DNA from: Eretmocerus hayati
Lineage: Eukaryota > Arthropoda > Insecta > Hymenoptera > Aphelinidae
Length of the DNA: 64,000 nucleotides
Direction: 5' to 3'
Assembly (NCBI GenBank): GCA_029851415.1
Contig: CM056742.1
Span: 51,128,954-51,192,953, forward strand
The notes under the pieces were generated by a model. It was not told the DNA's origin and made no database searches. It saw nothing but the letters and a program-made list of their open reading frames with translations. This document shows, piece by piece, positions 33,523 through 44,474 of this stretch. Each line of letters starts with the position of its first letter. Positions within the stretch are counted from its first letter, which is position 1. The position numbers and the translations under genes are program-made.

Positions 33523-35585
33523 GAGTAATTCCTCGCGAAAGCGGACCACGAATTGCAGACATATCTCAGATTCTTTTTCCACTATTCTTAATCAATTCTA
33601 TGGTCCAAAAAATGAACTTTTTACTCTCTATGGGGTCCAAAAAAAATTTTTTGTTTCCGTGGGGAATATCTTTGCAATAATGTTTTTAGGAAAGAATACC
33701 AATCTTTTTTCAGTAAAATGGGCGTAGTTCCGACTTGAGATAAGATACGACCACGCAAATAGTGGCATTCGAAAGGTCTTTCAAAAATCTTTGAAAATAT
33801 GTTTCGAAAAAAATTTTTTGCGGCCACGGACGCCCCCTATGAGCAAAAAGGTGAAAAACAGGAAAAATTCGATTCCTCAAAAACCCATTTTCTTAAAAAT
33901 CTGGAAATCCATATTTTGATGTAAAATTGCGTGCTCTTCCAGAAAAAAGTGGTCCTGATCTGTGTTTTTGGGTTCTACGCTGTTTTTTCTACAATTTATC
34001 AATATTCTCAGCTTTTTCGGTTGGAAAATAGATTTTTCTGCGCATGCGCAGAAATTTAGACTGCTGAAACCATGTTTATTGAAAAGCCGAGAAAATTTCC
34101 TTCAAAATGACTACCTGGCGAAGTCAATTCGATGTACTGGGCCCAAATTTAGAAGCTCTAAAGAATGATGACACTTCTACTCGAGTCACGATACTAATGG
34201 GAAAGTGCAAGATCTGCATTTACCCCTCTTGAGGATGCTTCTTCATTAATGCGATGTAACTTTGGGCCAAGTGCATGGAATTGACTTTGCCAGGTGGTCA
34301 TTTTGAAGGAAATTTTCTCGGATTTTCAATAAGAATAGTCTCAGCAGTCTAAATTCCTGCGCATGCGCAGAAAAATCCATTTTTCAGCCGAAAAGGCTGA
34401 GAATATTGATAAAACGTAGAAAAAACAGCGTAGAACCCAAAAACACAGATCGGGACCACTTTTTTCTGGAAGAACACGCAATTTTACATCAAAATATGGA
34501 TTTCCAGATTTTTAAAAAAATGGGTTTTTGAGGAATCGAATTTTTTCTGTTTTTCACCTATTTGCTCACAGGGGGCGTCCGTGGCCTCAAAAAATTTTTT
34601 TCGAAACATATTTTTAAAGATTTTTGAAAGACCTTTCGAATGCCAGTATTTACGTGGTCGTATCTTACCTCAAGTCGGAACTACACCCATTTTACTGAAA
34701 AAAGATTGGTATTTTTTCCTAAAAACGCTATTACAAAGATATTCCCTACGGAAACAAAAACTTTTTTTTAGACCCCATAGAGAGTGCAAAAATCATTTTT
34801 TTGACTATAAAATCGATGAGGAATAGTGGAAAAACTATCTGAGATACCGTATTTACCCGTGTAAAAGACGCACCTATAGATAAGACGCACCCCACTTTTT
34901 GGGGGGAAAAATCGGAAAATAATAAGAGCCTGTAGATAAGACGCACCCATGGATAAGACGCACCCCGGTTTACTAGGGCCCGGAGTGAAAAATTTCAGAT
35001 GAAACCGGGCGAATAAAGGACAACAGAGATTCATTCGATATATCACAATGCATTTATTGTCCACTCTCTCGATTTCCAACAGCTTCAGCTTGTCGCACAA
35101 CCTTTAGTTTGAAAGCACTTGTATATGAATTTCTCTTTTTGAGCTCCATATTTGTAATCTCGCTCAGCTGTTGGGCTACTGAGATTCGACAGTGTACTGA
35201 TGTTATCGAATGTTGATGAAATATCATATTCATTCGCGATGTGGCAATGCTGTTATGACGATCACTTAGTTTTCGATGTAATTGAAATACGTACACAAAG
35301 TCACACAACTGCGCGTACACTCACGCGTGTTTACGATTGTGAACAATTTTCAAGAATACGCAGCTGAGTATGGTGGTATTCTATACATTTCTGGTGCGTC
35401 TTATACACGAGTGCTGCCAACAAATTTTCCGCACAGAAAATATTAAGCACCTATAGATAAGACGCACCCATAGATAAGACGCACCCCTGTTTTGGAGTGC
35501 TCAAAACTGATTTTTTGGTGCGTCTTTTACACGGGTAAATACGGTATGTTTGCAATTCGTGGTCCGCTTTCGCGCGGAATTACTC
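33523..35585. mobile_element. Foldback element with ATTA target duplication
   Basis: The tips read GAGTAATTCCTCGCGAAAGC at 33523 and its near-complement ending at 35585. ATTA is duplicated at 33519-33522 and 35586-35589, inside the RNase H frame. The arms pair through TATTTTGATGTAAAATTGCG and TGCGCATGCGCAGAAA to a centre near 34215. The right arm is longer by one TA-flanked insertion. The GCGCATGCGC core (34040 and 34366) is a perfect palindrome within each arm. Confidence 0.92.
34857..35544. mobile_element. 688-bp TA-flanked element, tip CCGTATTTACCCGTG
   Basis: Both ends read CCGTATTTACCCGTGTAAAA inward with TA on each side (34855-34856 and 35545-35546). Subterminal copies of GATAAGACGCACCC occur two to four times at each end. 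The left arm of the enclosing foldback shows the empty TA site (near 33563). Tips of this TATTTnCCCGTGTAtAAGACGCACC kind are widespread in animal genomes and I associate them loosely with pogo-like elements. No transposase. Confidence 0.9.
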
Positions 35586-35898
35586 ATTAGCCAATAATGC
35601 TACTACTGAGGACCCAACAGATGAGTTTGGGACACCCTTTACCGATCTCGGAGAGAACTTCAAGGATATTTCTTACCAAAACACTGTGAAGACGATATTA
35701 GAAGGGAGTCAGTGTAACAAAACTCGCCTCTTATTTTGTGTCGGTGAAGTTTTGATCGATCATGGATCGAATTTTTCTTCGCTCTATTCGATCAGAAAGG
35801 ACTCCGCCATAAATTATACGATTTTGGTTTTCAGCTAATCCTGTCCATTTGGTGATCGAACGATTGATTTTAACGAGCTGAATAAGAGACTCAGTGGG

Positions 35899-36790
35899 CA
35901 CAAGAACCGATAACGTATTATTTTTGAGTAATTCGCGATGAAAGTTGCCTGGGCTTGCAAGCTAAAGTAGGGTTATGCGATGTTTACAAGATACTGTACG
36001 CATTAGAATTCTATGTTAGCCTGTCTATTCCATCACGTGAAACTCGCAATATAATTGCAAAGGAGTTCATGAGTTGTTTGATATTTTTTCACCTTCGCTT
36101 TCCAAAGGTCTTCGCAATGAAAATAGCACAAAATCGCTCGAGTTCGAGAGGAAGAAGTCGGAAGGATTTTCCGCAGAGGTCCAGCAGAACTGTGAAATAG
36201 CTCGCCCTTGTCTCGTAACGCACCAAAAAAAAAACTTCAGAGAAGTTTTTCCGGAGAGAGCTCCTCTAAAATGAGTCACAATGTTCTTGTCGCAGACAAT
36301 CGCAGGCATTCAATGAACGCCGCACGCATCGATAGGAAATGAGTGCCGGAAAATGTTTTTGGGAATTCAGTAAATCGATCTAACAAAGGAAAATGGTATT
36401 TCGTATGAGATGGTTGCTCAGAGATTGGCAGAGTCTGTTGATTATGAAAAACCCATTTTAGAGCTCTCTTTCAAGTACTTTTCTGGGCAAGGGCGAGCTA
36501 TATTATCACAGCTTTGTTGGACTTGCAGACGATCCCTCTATTCGCTCTTCCAAACGCGGGCGATTTTCGACTATTTCTCAATGCAATCTTAGAAGAGCAA
36601 AGGGCGAACAATCTCGAATTACTTACCAACTCTTTTGCAAATATTATGCAAGATGAAGAATGAACAAACTAACCAGGAATTCGAGTGCGTAGCGCATCTT
36701 TTAAACATGACATAACTCTATTTTAGCTTGCAAGCTCGGGCGACTTTTGTCACGATTACTCAAAAACGATACGTTGTCGGTCCTAGTTAG
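35899..36790. mobile_element. Old foldback element with diverged arms
   Basis: Left text (TTTTTGAGTAATTCGCG, GGGCTTGCAAGCTAAAGTAG, TGAAATAGCTCGCCCTTG) pairs with the complement of text at 36470-36785, with frequent mismatches. The centre is near 36350. Short frames here, such as 36410-36592, mirror one another across the arms and are not called genes. Confidence 0.7.
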
Positions 36791-38420
36791 GGAGATTTGG
36801 GCTATCCTAATTGGGGTTTCAAAAGTAAAGTCTGTAACTTGGTTGAAACGAAATTTTGATAAAATTGGTTTCAATGTGCTCAAAATGGAGTTTTTGTTGA
36901 AAATTTTCGTTTTTCGTAAAAATTTGGGTTTATGGAGATTAAATGGAATTTCGGTATTAACCAATCGATGGATTGAGCCAATAAACCATAGTCTAGGTAA
37001 CCCAAATCGCCGAGAGATTAAGTTAGAAAAAGATATTTTACTATGAAAGTAAACAATTTTAGCGATTTCATCTCAAAAAACCTCTAAAACAATTTCGATT
37101 GGGAGAGGAGAGCAGCCAAATCACTGGTCTCATCTTTGAGTGATTCTACACAGCTCATAGGAAAGCAAAAATCGATAAAGTGGAATGTAGAAGAGAAAGC
37201 GTGGCGCAAAAAAGACAACAGACATACACACACATACATACACAGACAAACGGACGGAGAGATGAGTACCTGGAAGGTTTTGGAGGATTTTAGGAGAAAA
37301 CGTGTTACCATCAACCGAGATAACTTTGGAACAAAAATCGCATGTTTTTCCTTAAACCTCGCCAAACTTGTACGTCTTGCATCAGAAGCGCATTGTATCT
37401 GTAGTCAAACGGAAGCTTACAGTTTCAGCTTTCGATTGAGGTGCTTATAAGGTCCCTTTGGACATCTCTGGTTGGAGCAAAGAGCGCTGAAAGTCGTGTT
37501 CCAAAGTTAGACACAAACCGAGGTAACTTTGGAACAGAAATTGTTATCATTACTTATTCGTCAAGTGATTCATAAACTGCGTCACGCAATCAATTTTCAC
37601 CATCGGTAATCAAAAGCTGAGTGTCTTAGCTTCTCATTGACCTATTGTAAAAGTCCATTTGGTTGAATTTAACTATCAAATATAGACACCTTCAACATAC
37701 CTCACTGCCCGCATCGCGGCTAACTCTCGAGGAGGAAAATACCTTCACAGCCGGTTTCCGACGAAAGCGGCCATAACTCGGCTTCCGTCGGTCGAAATGA
37801 GACGGTCTTTGGCTCATTTTGAAGCTCTCATCAACGGCTACTCGAGTAAGTATAATTTGGCGATGATATAGAAATTGGGAGATAATTGAAAGTACATGAA
37901 AGAGTATTCCAAAGTTACTCCAGGTTCTGAAAAAAATACGTACTTGTCAGTTTTTACTCTACAAAATTGAAACTTCGTGAAAATACTCCAATGTAACAAT
38001 GGATTCGTCCAGATATGTGTACAGACAAGTGAAGTCTCGCTCCGCTACCTTGGATTCGACCTGCCAGAGTCGGAACCACACCACTTTTTCCGAGAGACTG
38101 TTTGCTAGGTCGAAAACGTACTTTTGAAGAAGTCAGCTTGTAATGGATTAACAGCTGGTGGAGTCCCTCGCGCCGCGGCGCGCCGGTGCAAAATATTGTT
38201 TATGCTTGTCCCAAGTGGGGAAAATCGGTATTGAGGCCTCAGCATCATCTGCCTAGCCAACTGTGCGTGATAACCACTCTTTCATGGGTTTTTGTTCCAA
38301 AGTTACCCCGGTTGACGGTACTTACAGTCGTTAGATTTTGGCGAGAGGAAGAAGATGGTTAGAGCATTTTCGTGATAAGAAAGATTTTGTTGAAGAAAGT
38401 ATTGGATTGAAGTGAAAAAT
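36750..38420 (+). repeat. Dispersed CA-containing repeat, copy 2, interrupted
   Basis: Aligns with 7887-8530: TCGGTATTAACCAATCGATG, AAATCACTGG, the CA tract and CGGACGGAGAGATGAG (copy 1 has CGGACAAAGGGGTGCAAAGATGAG). The match breaks at 37318 and resumes at 38322 (TTAGATTTTGGCGAGAGGAA) after an inserted element. Confidence 0.75.
37319..38318. mobile_element. 1-kb element, CCGTCAACCG..GTAACTTTGG tips, TAC duplication
   Basis: The left tip CATCAACCGAGATAACTTTG and the complement of the right tip CCGTCAACCGGGGTAACTTT are clear relatives. TAC is on both sides (37316-37318 and 38319-38321). A second inner tip pair (near 37514 and 37915) suggests one element inside another of the same family. The interior includes a GCGCCGCGGCGC palindrome near 38170. 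Copy 1 of the dispersed repeat shows the empty site. Confidence 0.75.
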
Positions 38421-41149
38421 TGATCAAAAATTTGCTTGGCCGAAAACAAAGCTTTCTCTTTAGAGAAAGCAAAAGTGATTTCAGGGACTGTATTTCTGCC
38501 ATCCTGGGCCCGTTCTGACCCTTGAATTCAACTAAAACTGCGGCCGCTCCGTGCGTTGAAAGTTTCCTAAGACAATCCCAATCAATGTTATTCCGCGCGG
38601 TTTGCTTCATTTTACTTGTATTGCAAGTGCTTGCCAAGTAAAGCTGGCGAGTTTTGTCGAAAAACGTCTCAAAACTGCAGAAAAATCGAAAAAGGAGGTC
38701 AAAATGGGCATCATACAGGCTACTCCTGAAAATTTCTTTGATCTAGTTTCATCTTGAATTTGAAATATCCGCATAAGCGCGAAGGATCCAGGGGGTCGGG
38801 AAATAAGTGTCACCCTAATATATCCATATATATGAATGGATTTTTTTGTGTTAATTAAATAACAATAATCTTGAAAGAGATTACAACTGTCAATAAAAAA
38901 GGGGCTATCTCTACATCCTTGACATCCCTCATGAGCATCGTCGCAAAATCTCACACCAGTGTTGCAACCAGGCTTCATTTTGATGACAGAGCTACGAACA
39001 GCTTTACCTCGGTCTTGCTGTATAAACATTTTATATTGCAATTTGCTTGCTTTTAAAGTCCCATGCCAATCCGTTAAAGCATCTCCTTTTTTCTTAGATT
39101 AAATATCAAAGTGTGCTGTAATATTTGCACTTACACGTAGGTCCTCAGCGTCAATGTCAGAGTATGCGTACACAGTGGGTGTAGGAGCGTAAATATTTTC
39201 TCTCGAAAAACAATGACGGACTAATCTATATATTTTCTCGTTCTCTGACCACTAAACAATACAAATACCTTCCCATCACGGAGCTGGCATATGTTCGATA
39301 ATACGCTGTGGAAATGTGAGTGTCAAATTCAAGAAGTTCCTCACATAATGAAATAATATGGTTGGACGATTGATGCGAGATACAGCTTGGCTAGGTGTCG
39401 AACATTCTGAGCTTAGAATCCCCATTTGAACCAACCCAATGTTTTCCTATTACGCTTTTGTCAGACCGCGTTCAGCTTATCGTGTTATCCCACATGAGCA
39501 TTGTTCAACTTCACAGGTTCTAGTTCACTTGATATTGAAGCGTTTAAGTCAACCAACTCACGCAATCATGCGATAATGATTTGGCAACTAATACAGAGTG
39601 GAAAAGGTAAAGAGCCTCGTGACGAGAATAACACAATGTGAGAGTAATCGATCACGAACAAGATAGAACGAAATTCGATTAGAATCTTTCATTCCTTTGG
39701 AAAAGTTCGGTTACGGTTATCAAAAAATATTTAGAATGGAGTGGATAATGGTTTTTCTGAATGCCATGACTAGTTTCGAGAGGGACGTTAAAAAGTTGAA
39801 CGCAACAGCCGGAGGCTTTTTAGATAGTAGTGAGTGGAATAATGAGCAAATTCGGCAGGAATACGGTCACTTTGTCGCGATTATGAGAACCCCTGCACAT
39901 TGAATGAACAGATTGATGTATCAACCAATCGCGAAGAAAATTTCTGCGAGCATCCCCACTGCGTAAGGAATAATGGACCACGATGATTTCATTTCAGCCT
40001 AACGTCACTTCACGATTGAAATACATATCTCAAAATCAAGATGATCAAAATTATACGCTTCGCCTTTCACTTTTTCTGAGTCAAACATGATTATTTTTTC
40101 AAAAAAATGAGCGTGACAAATTGTGTAATTTTAGAAATATAAGATTCACAATAGGTCCAGGAACATCAACTGCATCTTGCGATAGAATCACGAAATTCGA
40201 TCTTCACAATGAGACTCTAATAGGAAGTTATCTAGCACACAACAGTCTGTGATTGTAGACGTTTAAAATGAACTATCTCAGAGTATCGAGCTCGCGAGTA
40301 AATATTGAGCGCAGATGTGATCGTGAGATGTCTACATCACTGTGAAGGAAGCCATTATGAGCTCTGGATTATTTGGAATTTGGCTACGTGCTGGAATCGT
40401 TTCATGATCAGGAAAGATTTACATCGTTCGTGGTTTATCGAACGTTATGCCCTGTGGCGTTTCAATCGTCGGATTTGATTACATCTTTACAATTAAAACT
40501 GAAAAAATCGACCAGCCCAAGAATTCCTGACTAACACGTTCACTGCCATCGTGAAAATCGCATTGCCGGCTCAGGGTAATAACCATCTTCGCTTACAAAG
40601 TTGAATCAATGGGTCTCATTAATGACGTTCACCCTGCGAGGCGAACGTGTTGATAATAGTGGACTCGTGCACTACCAAATTTTCGAATAAAAATCTCATC
40701 AGAATCTCTACCAGAAAATGTTGTGTCAAGTGGAATGCCAAACATCTATACTTTGGGATTCACGAAATTTTTTATGGAATAATTGTAGCTACAAGTTTTT
40801 CAGTGTCAAGTTTTCTTGAGGATCAAGTGGTAGCATTTAGAGGACAAACAAGTGATCTCGATTTCTAAATTTTGGAGGTTTGAGAAGTAAAGAACATATT
40901 TTTACTCACGAAACATATCTCTCAGATATTCTCGAGCGAGCTCTTGATCCGTTGTGCAGCTCGAACGTACTAAATCGTGTACTCAATTCACAACACCTAT
41001 ACAAATAACGCCATCCTTGGTTCATTTAGCTGATAACGCTCGCGCATAATGTTCAGATAACTCCCTCTTTTTTTAATGGCTGCAAAGGCAACATTGCAAA
41101 TCCGCAGATGGGATCCACATTCAGGATCGAATTTTCAAGTTGAGTCAAA
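38421..41149. other. Unassigned region with unsupported open frames
   Basis: The longest frame is a 144-codon minus-strand stretch at 38607-39041 with six cysteines in its first half (a CxxCxxC-like cluster near residue 40), a start codon and no recognised domain. A 68-codon plus-strand frame lies at 39697-39903. Neither has a second copy or a visible promoter. Chance frames of this size are expected in 64 kb, so they are recorded but not called genes. Confidence 0.3.
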
Positions 41150-41290
41150 ATTTTCCTCCGATTCTCATACGATCTGGGCCAAACAACGAATTGACGAATG
41201 CAATTTAGATATTATCAAGTAATTCGTTAACTCACAGCTTAGCCCAAATCGCTAGAGAATCGGAGAAAACTGGGAATAACTTTTGGCTTG
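41150..41290. repeat. Hairpin element, GATTTGGGC family, copy 2 (diverged)
   Basis: CTCCGATTCTCATACGATCTGGGCC and AACGAATT on the left pair with AATTCGTTAACTC and GCCCAAATCGCTAGAGAATC on the right. Similar phrases occur in the hairpin at 29608-29731. Confidence 0.5.
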
Positions 41291-41662
41291 CACAGGGGCT
41301 TCATCGCCTTAAGAAAGAGTTGCGTTGATTAAGGTTGATACAGTAGAGCAGTCTTATATCAAGTCGTCAACAGATCCCAAGTATATTATTCATGGTGAAC
41401 TAAGTATGCTCTAACGAGAGTCAACATCATTGTTCCATACTCAAAATACACATTGAGGCCTCATATAGACACACAATCCTCCGAGAAGAAAGAGAAAAAA
41501 AATGACTGCAAAACTCAGAACAAGAGATCAATAGTATCAGGCTTACCTCGAGGCTTACAAAATTGAAATGAAATGATTCAAAGATGTACTTGTCTTGTGC
41601 TCGACTCTTTGAATATTCAGGGTTGAAGTGACTTTTCCTTGTGAAATATTTGAGCAGGTTGG
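41291..41662. other. Unassigned spacer
   Basis: Nothing recognised. Confidence 0.3.
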
Positions 41663-41720
41663 TTTCTTTATTGATTTATGCCAACGTTTCGCTCGTTTCC
41701 ACAAGCATTATCAGGGCATC
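41663..41720 (-). ncRNA. Hammerhead-ribozyme-like relic, Penelope-type 3' motif
   Basis: The minus strand reads CCTGATAATGCTTGTGGAAA followed by CGAGCGAAACGTTGG and an AATAAAG. CUGAUAA, a stem GCUUGU/ACGAGC with a GGAA loop, then GAAAC matches the layout of the hammerhead core (CUGANGA, stem II, GAAA). The G of CUGANGA is replaced by A, so it is probably inactive. Such motifs are known from Penelope-like retroelements and retrozymes. No protein of such an element is present. Confidence 0.3.
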
Positions 41721-42200
41721 ACAAACTATTACTAGTACAGCACAGCAGATTTATCACTTTTTGTGTTCTTGAGGACATTTCAGTCGAAATGAAATGAGTA
41801 AAGAAAGGATAAATATAAAGGAATAGAATTCATTTCCATCGCAGATGTGACTTTTTACAACATTCTACACCACAATTCAACCTGTCCTCATCCCTTTCAG
41901 CTGCAGATTGACACATGCAGAAAATCCAAGGACCATAGTTCGTGAAATCTTCCAAAGAGTCTAAAGCTTTCTTAACACATTGGCTGCAGTGATCCTACCA
42001 TTCGTGCTCAGGAATTTGATTTTTTTCAACCGAAAATTTGCCCTCTGCACGGAACACTTTCCGCTGAGTTATCTTTCAACTTCTTCTAAAATCATACACC
42101 ATGAAAAAGAAAACCCAAAATGTCTGAAAGAGTATTTCATGCAGTTTTCCTATATTTGGGTGCTCAAAAAATTACATAAAATATTATTCGCGCGTCGGTC
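41721..42200. other. Unassigned spacer
   Basis: Nothing recognised; a 74-codon frame at 41980-42204 is unsupported. Confidence 0.3.
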
Positions 42201-42290
42201 ATGAGGTACCGCGCTTCCGAGCGATTATTTCGACCCCCGCCTGCGGCTCGGGTCGAAAACCAATCGCTCAGAAGCGAGCTACAACTTCAT
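42201..42290 (+). repeat. 90-bp GC-rich hairpin, copy 1
   Basis: ATGAGGT..CGCTTCCGAGCGATT at the left pairs with AATCGCTCAGAAGCG..CTTCAT at the right, with an inner TCGACCC/GGGTCGA stem and a CGCCTGCGGCTC loop. The opposite-orientation copy is at 45601-45692. Confidence 0.75.
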
Positions 42291-42469
42291 AATCTCGGTG
42301 CGAAATCTACTATTTTGAACTTGTCGGAACCCAGGAAAAGTAGTCCAATTCGGCTACTGCAGAGAACAACTGTATAAAGTGTCCCAGTACAGCTTTTGAC
42401 TCCCGACATGCCATGTTATACGGTTGGAGCTACAACCGTTGTCATCTGAGGTCCGTCTGATTCGTAGAG
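42291..42469. other. Short spacer
   Basis: Nothing recognised. Confidence 0.3.
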
Positions 42470-42575
42470 ATAATGGAGAATCCGAAGAGCGGAATCCACC
42501 ACGGACTTTTGAGGGCGACGCTCTCGCTCTCAGTGCAGATAAGACCTGGGTTTGAATCCTCAGCGGGGTCCAATG
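42470..42575 (+). repeat. tRNA-like sequence (possible SINE head) 1
   Basis: GGTTTGAATCC (42549-42559) is one base from the Pol III B-box consensus, and CTGGG/CTCAG can form a T-stem around it. The A-box region (GAGGGCGACG) is weak. No cloverleaf can be completed, so this is a tRNA-derived SINE head or decayed tRNA, not a working gene. Confidence 0.4.
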
Positions 42576-42943
42576 CGAATTTTTTTAAATGCTTGGTTGG
42601 TAGCGTCGGTGGTAAGCAACCCAGTTTACTTACCCTAATTTTATGCAGAACCTACAATTTCAGTAAAAAAATTGTAGGTAACAGCATAAAATTGTTGGAA
42701 AGAGGTTGGAGGTGCTTCAAGGCGAGATTTAAAATCATATACACGTCGCTGCACACGGGAAACTGCTTAGAATAAACGCCCAAAGAATTGGAGAGCACCC
42801 CCGACATCATACCCGTCGTATTGGAGGCTCTCTTATTCCTGATATATATTGTGCTAAGACCTTTCATCGCTCCAATGGATCAGAAGACGGTTGATATCGT
42901 CAGACTATACTTGAAATGGATTACTGGCATTCTCGATTGTATA

Positions 42944-44472
42944 CTCTCTTAACTTCTCAGAGTCCATCTCGATCGGTAAAGAGTCAGATATCAAAAAATC
43001 GTAAATCTCACTCGGAAATTCGAGTGAGATTTCGCTCGGATGCAAGAGTGAGGTGCTCAAATCAAATTTTAGGTTATGTTTTGCCGCTTGTTTGTTACTG
43101 ATGGATCAACGCGTAGCTTCCAAAGAGGGAAATGGTAGGTTTCCTACAATATTTGTTGAAAACTTGAGCGATGAAATGTCAATATCCTCTTCCATGAGTT
43201 GTATAAATGCACGTACAGCCCAATGTTATATCATGTTACGTATTGTCAAAAAATTGACCAACCCCATCAATATAGAAGCAATGCTCTGTTACCGGGGAAA
43301 TGTGGATTACTTTTTTGTAATCTCTTCACTCGAAATAATAGTTAGTTTTCATACTTTCATTCCCATATACGACACGTGTAAAGTTACACGGTGCATCTTT
43401 CCCATGAGGAGGTGCTATAGAACCACGGGTTTCAACAGCAGCAGTAGCCCAGTGGAGAAGCAGCCCAGTCTCCAAGCAAGACGACCTCAGTTTGATTCCC
43501 CTTACTTCCCAAATTACAAAAATATCGAAGTGACCGTGCCACTATAGGCGGAGTAGATTTTTTTCATTTTTTAAACCTTCGGATGATCAATAACATAATA
43601 ATATAATAAATAATAATTCATCAATTTCACAGCTCGCCACCTATTGATTAAATGAAAATATTCGGTTTCAGCTAAATTATTTAGTATCTATAGATCCTTG
43701 AAATCCTTGGAAACTGCTGAAATGTCCCGCGACATCCCTGAAAATTTCTCTTGGTCTATTTTTCCGAATGATACACTACGTAGATCAATTGATATGCGCG
43801 GCACTTCTTGAATTTTCTGGGACACGGGCGTCACCCATGTGAAACGTCAATGTCTCGGAGATCAGATCTGCCAACTAAAGAATACTCGGCAAAAACCGCG
43901 ATCTGAGAAAAGTGATATCCATCCTTCTCTAATTTATAGATTGTCTATGAGATGGCAAATAGTCAAATATCCATGTTCATCTATGAGATGGATTGTTTTG
44001 TGACTCGACCTGCATTTATAGTTTTCATCTCCCTCGATTCTTTTAGACCATGCTCTGAAAATGAATGAAGAACCTTCCAAAATGTTTGGTTTCCGTTAGA
44101 AGAGATGTATCCCACGTACTCCATTTTGATTATTTTTCGTTTTTCTCGTGAACAAACATGTATTCATGATTCACAAGAACTCTAGCGACACAATGTATGG
44201 TTATTTGTGTAACTTCAATGAGTAGTTATATTTTTCTACAAATAGAATTTTGTCTGGGAATTTTATGTAAGCCTCCAGTTGCACTTCAGAAGTCTTTGAA
44301 TTTGGTTCCAAAATTTCTATAGATACCCTGTAAATAGCATTTGAATTCACTTGGATTTCCTGAGTGAAAAATCTCACTCTTTTTTCTGAGTGAAAGTGAC
44401 TCGGTAACGAATTGCCACGATTTCACTCCGAACTTTGAGTGAGATTCTTTCCACTCGGAAACGTTAAGAGAG
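42944..44472. mobile_element. 1.5-kb TA-flanked element, tip CTCTCTTAAC, ACTCGG type
   Basis: The tips read CTCTCTTAACTTCTCAGAG and the complement of CTCTCTTAACGTTTCCGAG, with TA outside (42942-42943 and 44473-44474). Both subterminal regions carry ACTC/GAGT palindromes (42999-43050 and 44370-44455). The interior includes a tRNA-like head and no transposase. The tip matches the 147-bp element at 61379-61525. Confidence 0.75.
43438..43510 (+). repeat. tRNA-like sequence (possible SINE head) 2
   Basis: TAGCCCAGTGG (43445-43455) matches the Pol III A-box consensus. AGTTTGATTCC (43489-43499) approximates the B box at the exact tRNA spacing of 44 bases. The acceptor and T stems do not pair, so it is not a functional tRNA. 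It lies inside the 1.5-kb TA-flanked element. Confidence 0.45.
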
Positions 44473-44474
44473 TA

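Larger units (their letters stand above)
33125..35838 (+). pseudogene. RNase H domain of a non-LTR retroelement, split by a foldback
   Basis: Successive frames show the RNase H blocks: LYADGSKQPN (33137) with the first catalytic Asp, IVFSDSLSAVLVIKS (about 33330) with the DS block, and NPAHIGIRENKLADEL (33475-33522) with the H-x-G-I-x-x-N-x-x-AD block. Two frame changes and a TGA just before NPAH (where Trp is usual) show it was already broken. The foldback 33523-35585 then cuts it directly after the ADEL block. The frame resumes in phase at 35590 (ANNATTEDPT) and stays open to a TAA at 35836. Known role: removal of RNA from the RNA-DNA hybrid. Confidence 0.75.

Noticed and set aside
36074..36598. 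Protein-like frames around 36074-36592
   Set aside because: They lie in the paired arms of an old foldback and mirror each other; no domain is recognisable.
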